64,000 nt of DNA from Haemaphysalis longicornis (taxonomy: Eukaryota > Arthropoda > Arachnida > Ixodida > Ixodidae): the NCBI GenBank assembly GCA_013339765.2, contig CM023457.1, positions 46,147,974 to 46,211,973 on the forward strand, read 5' to 3'. Below the pieces are notes generated by a model that saw only the letters and a list, made by a program, of their open reading frames with translations, searched no databases and was not told the DNA's origin. A program made the translations under genes and the position numbers. Positions within the stretch are counted from its first letter, which is position 1, and the number at the start of each line of letters is the position of its first letter. Below, one piece after another: positions 57,136-64,000 of this stretch.

Positions 57136-58700
57136 TCTATACATGTACTATACGTTGCGCCGCAGCTCGTACGTGCCACCGCGTATTGGGAGTGTTGACA
57201 ACGATGGTGAATTGTGATGCATGTGTGTTTTCTTCTTTGGGTGCGCTCTTGCACTCTCTTTTACCGTGGTGAGCCGGCGTAGAATCCTTCCCACGCCACA
57301 GCTGTGTTTCGGCTCGCCATATGTAGGATCTCGCATTGTTAAACTCTAAAAAGCGTTTCACAACGCGGCTGTATTACGGCTCCTGACGCGAGTGGCAGCG
57401 GTTTATTGCTGATTCCGTGAAAAAGCTTGCGTTGGCTTTGGAAGCCGTGAAATGGTCGTTTACGAAACGTTCGAAAGCGCGAGTTTAAACGCAGCGGTAG
57501 TGAGAGGGAGCTGCTTAAGAGCATACACCGCGGATGAAGGAAAAGAATTAATGGAGCGCCAAAACAGCTAAACAGGAAAAAAAAAACCGGGCGCACAATT
57601 CACCATGCTATTAAACATTCCCATCACACTGCGGACGAAATGAGAAACGGCAGAAGACGTACGACATGGGCAAGATGCATTCAGGCAGCGTTAAAGAGCA
57701 TCTCTATACAAACTGTGCCAGCGAAAAAATTACGAAGCCCTTCTTCATCACTAAATGGAAGCAAAAAGCAAAACATGTCAGTCAACCGATGAGACGTTAA
57801 TGGTTTTACATTCAGTACCGCTAATAAGTTCTTATGCCTCCCCAATGACTTTTTGTTCATTCATTTTTTGGTTTGACTACGTGTAGGTATTTTATCGATT
57901 GTTGGATGGGTGGGCGACGTCATAGTTTCTTTCCGCCTTTTTTTCCTGAGTGTTAACCTTTTCCCAGCCCTTTAAATAACATACCGCGTTCGCCACTATC
58001 AGCAGATATTGCTGGGGCTCAAATGGGAGGGCCCTTGTTTAGTCCACCATCTGTTTAAACTTACAGAAGGCGCAAAAACATTTTTCTCAATGCACTTTTT
58101 GCTGGTCTGTAACAGTACAATTTTTGCATAATCAGAATGAGCAGTTTCTGGGGAGGACATTTCGTAACCGTAAATCAAAGAACATTTCTTCACATTATGG
58201 TATTATCTCGCAGCGTAAGCCACGTTTAGTTTTTCGCTGTCCAAGTTGGGCTATCTCGGCACGTGGTTACATGAGCCATGCACTTTTCTGGGATTGGAGA
58301 TTACTGTAAACGTTTTATAATACCCCTTATAGTATAAATTTCAATGTCTGCAGTAGTGAGAAACGCTTTTTGTCGCACAAAGTATGCGACATTCGTTAAA
58401 ACAATATTGTTTTTTAACACTCCGTACTTTTCCCTTCACAAGAGCAGACGCAGGATTTGCATAGGTGGGCTTGAACAATAAACGGGTCAGTAGGCGCGGG
58501 GGCATTTGACTAATGATGAATACATATATTTTATGTAGATGTGCATGCCATCAGTTTGAAAATGCTAACGAAAGGTGGGCATTTCCATGCCGCATAGAAT
58601 TGGGAGCAAAAATCAAGCTTCACGAGGATGTCATGAATGGCACGGGTGCGTATAACTGCAGTTTTCTTTTCTGTAAGCGTTAAATTCAAGCATTACTTAT
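57136..58700. other. Unassigned sequence
   Basis: No motif, repeat or RNA gene recognised. Open frames on both strands are short. Confidence 0.35.
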
Positions 58701-58711
58701 TCTTTTTTCAG

Positions 58712-58824
58712 GATGGAGAACCAGATGCTGCATGCGCTCAGTCTCCACTGACGCATGCCTTAAATATCGACAACGTTGCTGCAGGTTCCCATTCGGTATT
58801 TCAAGGAATGGAAAGCGCAGCTGT
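58712..58824 (+). CDS. Possible plus-strand exon interrupted by a SINE at its end
   Basis: After acceptor attcttttttcag, an open stretch reads DGEPDAACAQSPLTHALNID, then NVAAGSHSVFQGMESAA. Removing the SINE and one target copy restores GCAGCT|GTAAGG, a good donor in phase 0. I recognise no family. With the SINE present, the first copy of the site reads gctgtctaag and only the second copy (59060-59066) keeps gtaagg. No partner exon was found on the plus strand. Confidence 0.35.
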
Positions 58825-59049
58825 CTAAGGCATTGCGCTGCTGAGTACGAGGTCGCGGGTTCGATTCCCGTCCGCGGCGGCCTCTTTTCTGATGGAAGCG
58901 AAAAGCAAAAACGCCCGTGCGTATGAGATTTCGGCACACGATAAAGACCCCCGGTGGTCGAAATTAATCCGGAGCCCTACACTTCGGCGCACCTCATCGC
59001 CTGCGTTGCGTCGGCGCGTTAAACCCCACAATCAATCAATCAATCAATC
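58825..59049 (+). mobile_element. Ruka-type SINE with perfect 14-bp target duplication
   Basis: The head is 5'-truncated: gcattgcgctgctgagtacg, then a perfect B box ggttcgattcc (58858-58868). The body is gcaaaaacgcccgtgcgtat, agacccccggtggtcgaaat, taatccggagccctacactt and gcctgcgttgcgtcggcgcg. It ends in an (AATC)5 tail. Target duplication gaaagcgcagctgt is at 58811-58824 and 59050-59063. Perfect ends suggest a fairly recent insertion. Confidence 0.95.
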
Positions 59050-59785
59050 GAAAGCGCAGCTGTAAGGGGTCACATTTTCTTGGGCTGTACTTGTGTGGTG
59101 TTACGATCTGTTGCGTCGTGCCTGTTATTTCTTTTTGGCATATCCGAATAATAAAGGAGTGGTAAGAGGGCTGTTCGGCGGCTGTCCAAGTCCTTGCTAA
59201 ATGGCAGCTAAACACGCTGCCACAGATCTGCCTACCCAGCCTGCGTATAACCTGGGCAGCTACGGATATCAAAAATGAGCGTTTCTTGCATCCACATTTA
59301 AAAACACGATTTCGTCCCAGCAGACTTCGTCAAAGCATATCTCGCTATTTTTGAATATATTTGATTATGGCTGTAGCCAGGCATTTTACCAAGGGGAGTA
59401 TCAGATTCCAGCCACCCTGGTTACGCCCCGGGCCTGTAACATTCGGTGCTTTAATAGTTTGCGTGTAAAGGCACATACGTCTTCTCATGCAGAGAAAGAC
59501 AGAAAAGGCTAGAGGCTTGAGCTTGAATATCGGAGCTCATTTTCGTTTGATAACTGTTTTTGCGTCGTATTTAATTGAAGTGGCTCCCAGTAAATTACTT
59601 TTCGCGTCGCTGAACCATATAGGAACTACCAAATTAGCACAGTGATATACCAGGACATATTCTGGGGTATTTGGTAAGTCTGTTTATTTGATGATGTCCA
59701 ATGTTTGGTAGAGGGATTATCAGCTCACGTAAATACGCTTTTTTCGCCTCCCGGACCCACGTACTGCGTACTCGGCGACACAAAC

Positions 59786-59855
59786 CGTGTTAGCTCAGTG
59801 GATAAGATGTTGTGCTGCAAAGCAAAAAGACGCCGATTGGGTCCCGGCTACTGCT
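59786..59855 (+). repeat. tRNA-like element
   Basis: tagctcagtgg at 59791-59801 is a perfect A box within tgttagctcagtggataaga. The B-box region (ccgattgggtcccgg at 59833-59847) is degraded. It reads like the 5' half of a tRNA or SINE head with a decayed T-arm, so I call it a pseudogene-like repeat and not a working tRNA. Confidence 0.45.
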
Positions 59856-59867
59856 GCACAACCGAAA

Positions 59868-59950
59868 AATTCCAGCATATGAATAACCTATTCTTATTCA
59901 TATGCTGGAATTCTGCATGCCTCAGGATAGTGTTATGCCTGTTCATTTCA
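59868..59950. repeat. Penelope-derived fragment with a perfect 18-bp hairpin
   Basis: aattccagcatatgaata (59868-59885) and its exact complement (59895-59912) flank a 9-bp loop. The right half, ttattcatatgctggaattc, then ctgcatgcctcaggatagtg and ttatgcctgtt, matches the terminal sequence of the Penelope-like element at 47330-47400 (minus). An inverted terminal copy explains the hairpin. Confidence 0.7.
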
Positions 59951-60407
59951 GCTACTTACAGTTCTTTGATCAAGAAAGTGGTTGCAGCAGAAAAATGAAC
60001 TATCAGTGCAAATTTGATTTCTACCGGGAGGGTTAATGTGTGAATGAGGACTGATTATTTCTATGTTCGTTTCTTAAAAGATCCGCATTTCTGACACAGT
60101 TGGAATGAATAGGCGTCTTAATACTGATAATTGTATTATAACATCAAAATTAAAGTTTGAACTTTTTAAAAGGTGTGGACTGTTTTACGCGAATAACTTT
60201 GGTAGCAAAGAAACATCTCCTTTAGAGTGAGAAAAAATACCTTGCTATCTCCACTAACATAAAACCTGCGGAGGGGCGAAGCATGCAGTGTATCAGTGCA
60301 TTCTTGGCGCATTGACGTTTTGCCAAAGGAGATGAAACCGTGGGGGGGGGGGGTAAGGTATACATTTTTGCTCTAAACGTCCCTTGTCTTTGAAGCAGAA
60401 AACTCTC

Positions 60408-60555
60408 TAGTGCGAGGCGTAGTGTCCCGGCTTTATTTTAGAACGCGTTACGAAGCGCTCCAGCGCGAGGCGTAAACGAGTGTCCCGGTGTTTTTTTTAG
60501 TGCGCGTTACGTTCTAGCGCGAGGAATAAACGAGTTTCCTGGTATTTTAGTACCG
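60408..60555 (+). repeat. Short tandem repeat, about 2.5 units
   Basis: Units share agYgcgaggcgta, (aacgag)tgtcccggNNtttttttta and NNgcgttacg. They begin near 60409, 60460 and 60515. Function unknown. Confidence 0.6.
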
Positions 60556-63170
60556 TGACTACATGAGACGGCCATTACAGCGACGACGACAGGAGATGCC
60601 AATAACCGCAGCGCTAAGAGGCTTCGCCACTGACAAACTGCTTAGCAGAGCACTGCATGCGGGTGGTCCCGTAAGTCAGCAATTCACTTGCCGTTTTTTG
60701 CTCGACTGTCCCTCTCGACCTGCATGGCTGATCTGGAGGTAGGGAGCTGTGCAGCAATATGTCGCACTGTTTAGGGGTACGGAAAAAGTTTATACAAACT
60801 ATGGTGAATATGGTGATAATTATCAATGGAGTTTTTATCGCCCAAGGCCGACTATGGACAAAGAGCGCCAAGAAATAGCTTTTAGACATGCAAGTCAGCT
60901 GCAGGCCAGAAGAATGAAGAAATTCATATTTGCGGCTTAACAAATGTATATCCTTTCTTTTCTTTTAAGATTAGATCTAGTTTTCTTTTCAGACTAAACC
61001 ATTATAATTGGACGAGATGCGACAATTTTGTTTACATATCTAATGTGGGGTTACTGCAATCTTACGACACTACAAGAGACTCGTTTTTGCTCCCACCTTT
61101 TATAGATGGCGCTATGAGCTCGTAGTGCGCTGATATGATACGCTTTCGAGATTTACTACAAAATCATTGTAACGAGCTGTTTATTTCCGTATTTAAACAA
61201 GCGAAAGTACCTTACAACTTCCCTGAAATAATCAAATTTATCCATCTCCCCTATTTTTATCACCAAAGATAAAGGGGAGTTTTATACATCGGTATTTATC
61301 ATTAGTTTAGGATTACTCGTCCGTATTTTCACGTATAAATACTATTAGGCTTTTTGAGTGCAGCACCAGGAACACTCTTTTGATGTTTTCTCCCCATTCC
61401 CTGAACAAGATCATGCTATCTGCAAAACTCAAGTGGCTATATATTTATTATGTACTGTTGTCTTTGCATTCTCCCAATAACGTTTCCGAAATACCGTTTC
61501 CGAAACGTTTCCGTGGAGGTGCCTCTGCCTTGGCGGCAGCTTACAGTTGTTACGCTTAGTCAGCGCATATTCTGTCCCGTCATCCGTTTTCACAACTGTC
61601 GCAGGAAGACGGTCAGTTTCTTGGCAATCTGGCCAAATTCCTGAAGACACAATGTGTAGATTTCAAATTTCACTGTGCAGAAAGACCGACAGTGTCCTTT
61701 AACCTGCAGATCAAAGCTAATCCGTATCAAAAGACAGTACAATGGCTGACTATTTGCAAAGCGTGAGAGCCCACGAGCCCCTCTGACTTCTTAGCGCCCC
61801 GAGCGCTGCAAATATGCCATCATCCACAATTCTTGAGGCCTTTGGGAGCAACGGTTTGGGATAACGTTCTGACGTTCTCAGCTGTCAGGAGCACTCATGC
61901 CACAAGCTCTAGGAAACGCGCCATCTAGCAGACAAGAATCCCGTCAGTGGTGGCTTGAATTATAGTTACCATACTTTCTCGCACTGCAAAGAACTGACCA
62001 ACAGCCACTGGCATCCAAAGACTTTTCTGTGTGTTCCGGATGAGTTGAGAGAAGCTTTGCTTCTAGTACATGTTCTCCAGGTCACGTTTATTAATCCGCT
62101 TTTACGGGCTTGTGAATGTGCGACACCCTGCTTCGTCCACGAAGAAGTTATAAACAGTTACCACCACCTATCTGTGCGTATTGAATAATTTTCTTCACGG
62201 TTTAAGTTACATTTACACAGCACAGAGCAACACAATTCCAATGTTTGGCCTAGTCGTGCCCTCCGAAAACCTTCTATCAGCGCTAGGCCGTGTTATTTTC
62301 TATGCTATATCAGTACTTCCCTTACCTTGTTTTGAATATCATTCCTTTTGTATTACAAGCAGCTAAACCCGTATATCATAAAGCAAACATCCCGTCTTCG
62401 GGCGTGTTTAAAGTGATTCACAGATTGTTTCCATTATTTCCTATCAAACACCTTCCATTCGATTCAGAGTTGTTTTTATGATTAGGAACCTTCATATTCG
62501 ATTCGATTCGGGGTTGAATTTGTGATGCAAGATATGCAACATCGTAGAAATCATAACGCATCGCAATGTTGGCAGTGTGACACATCGGAAATAATTGCAA
62601 TGGTGGATATTAAATGGCGCTAGCAACTCCAAAGCCATGCGCAGAAAGCATAGGTGTTTAAGCGCAATTGATGCAGTGAAGTTCCTGCAGCAAAGAAGCC
62701 GTCTATTCACGTGCGCATACTCAGAAATCATTACAAATGCAGGAACAATTCATCCGAGAATGTTTTCACTCGATGAATAACTGTAAGATATTAGTTCAAG
62801 AGAGCTCCCCGAAGATTAACCGCCGCATGAGTCACGGGTGTTTTTATGACTCCACCCAGCTGCCACAAAGACCGCACTTTTCAATTTCGTCCAATCTCTT
62901 GGTCACGCTGCGACGCACCTCGGTAGCCCTCACGTGTCTTCCCTGTTCGTGGCTTCATTATCGGGCTCGAATGACGTTCAACGAGTGAATTAGCGTGTAA
63001 TACCCAGCTTTCTTTCATTTGCAGCACGTTCCACATTTACTGATAACAAACTACGAAAAAATTCCCGCGCATTACCCGAGGGAAGAATGTGAAAGTGCGA
63101 ATGCAGGAGTTGAATTGCGCGGTTCGGTCATGTTCGCGAAAGAAGAGATCACACACACACACCACACAAC
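60556..63170. other. Unassigned sequence
   Basis: I recognise no gene, RNA or mobile element. Short repeats include ccgtttccgaaacgtttccg at 61493-61512 and a gattcgattcgg run near 62498. Confidence 0.35.
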
Positions 63171-63171
63171 T

Positions 63172-63660
63172 ACAAAGAAAGAAAGATGCATTTATTCACG
63201 ACACCTATTTGTGTTGTCGTTGTACTTGATTGCTAGAGCGTATCTCAGCTTTGAAATTTCGTGTGAGTACATCCTTTAAGCGGGGGCATTAGCCCCTTCT
63301 CACGCCCGATTCCTGGCCAATCCACCACGTGGGTATGTGCCATGCACAGACACCTATTTGTGTTGTCGTTGTACTTCATTGCTAGAGCGGATCTTCAGCT
63401 TTGAAATTTCGTGTCAGTACTCTTTAAGAGCGGGTGCAATTAAGCCCTTCTCACGGCCCGGATTCCTGGCCAATCCCCCACGTGGAGTATGTGCCATATG
63501 TCAGCGGCCCAGGCAGCGCGCGGCCCATCTCCACCCCCGTTGCCAAGGAAGACGAGGAGATTCCTGGCCAATCCCCCCACGTGGGTATGCTGCCATGTCA
63601 GCGGCCAGGCAGCGCGCTGCCCATCTCCCCCGTGCCAAGGTAGACGAGGAGGGCGCGCAC
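63172..63660. repeat. Nested tandem repeat related to the 5.5-kb element
   Basis: A unit starting cacctatttgtgttgtcgtt at 63200 recurs at 63352. Within the second unit, a segment gattcctggccaatccNccc followed by acgtgg...gtcagcggcc...ggcagcgcgc recurs at about 63461 and 63560. The taagcgggggcattagcccc stretch is the inverse of sequence at about 5660-5695. Confidence 0.7.
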
Positions 63661-64000
63661 CCGCAGCTGTTGCTATGCGGACGGCGGCGGAATGCGGACG
63701 GCGGCGGACGCTTCAGGTTCGCTTAAGAAGTAGCATTCGCACTTAAAACGAGATTTGTGAATTGAAGGGCGTTATGCTGCGACGAGTCATTCACGGAGTG
63801 CCCATCTGTGCTGGCGATAACAATAGCTTTCCTCGTGCTTCTGGCGCCAAGGAAAGATCGAGAGTGTGCGTCGGCAGCGTTGCAAGGTTTATAAAAAGAT
63901 AACGCACCGTATACCTTACAAGATGCTGAATAGCGTTGGTAGAAATCTTATCAATGGCTTCCCAATGCAGTCACGCTCCTCCCGTGGTTCAGAAAATGAC

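Overview
This window looks like nuclear DNA of a hard tick (Ixodidae). Three lines of evidence point there: copies of a Ruka-type tRNA-derived SINE, abundant I-clade and RTE/BovB-clade LINE debris, and tick-type Penelope-like elements with GIY-YIG endonuclease ends. Long introns, many microsatellites and no long open reading frames fit the same picture. No bacterial operon, rRNA or CRISPR array is visible. The species cannot be read from the sequence.

The main result is a split gene on the minus strand, running from about 55.4 kb down to about 8.5 kb, assembled by eye from short exons. It resembles tick salivary reprolysin-type (M12B) zinc metalloproteases. In transcription order I see: a signal-peptide exon (55375-55435), propeptide exons (50493-50656, 45237-45308, 45019-45096, 42147-42276), the start of the catalytic domain (38506-38654, perhaps 38213-38244), the LLTG region (30813-30914, 30689-30739), the zinc-site exon carrying HEMGH (26878-26989), weaker downstream candidates, and two Cys-rich C-terminal exons (8916-9063, 8467-8571). 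Splice sites are mostly good and phases agree from exon 1 through the LLTG exon. Two later joins are off by one base, so the locus may be damaged, carry a base error, or need different boundaries. Some catalytic-domain residues have no exon yet.

The zinc-site exon sits in a 7-8 kb direct tandem duplication (copy 1 13864-20986; copy 2 20987-28845) that repeats it as 18800-18910. Copy 1 has lost one base before the conserved cysteine and the acceptor of a downstream candidate exon, so copy 2 better matches the family. The copies carry private insertions: a SINE in copy 1; a SINE, a 126-bp hairpin element and an ~870-bp block in copy 2. Matching empty sites place these events after the duplication.

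Elsewhere, layout by region: 2.9-3.3 kb inverted repeat; 3.6 kb tRNA-like element; 5.8-7.2 kb I-clade LINE end; 7.35-8.02 kb miniature LTR element; 10.0-10.6 kb and 56.5-57.1 kb inverted copies of one repeat; 12.6-13.86 kb RTE LINE; 34.1-34.5 kb hAT-like MITE; 35.5-36.7 kb scrambled Ty3/gypsy element with head-to-head LTRs; 40.0-41.1 kb (ATAC)n joined to an RTE LINE end; Penelope-like pieces at 43.4-44.0, 47.3-48.1, 52.2-54.4 and 59.9 kb; a SINE with a perfect 14-bp target duplication at 58.8 kb next to a possible plus-strand exon; and tandem repeats at 55.6, 60.4 and 63.2-63.7 kb. All transposon genes seen are broken.
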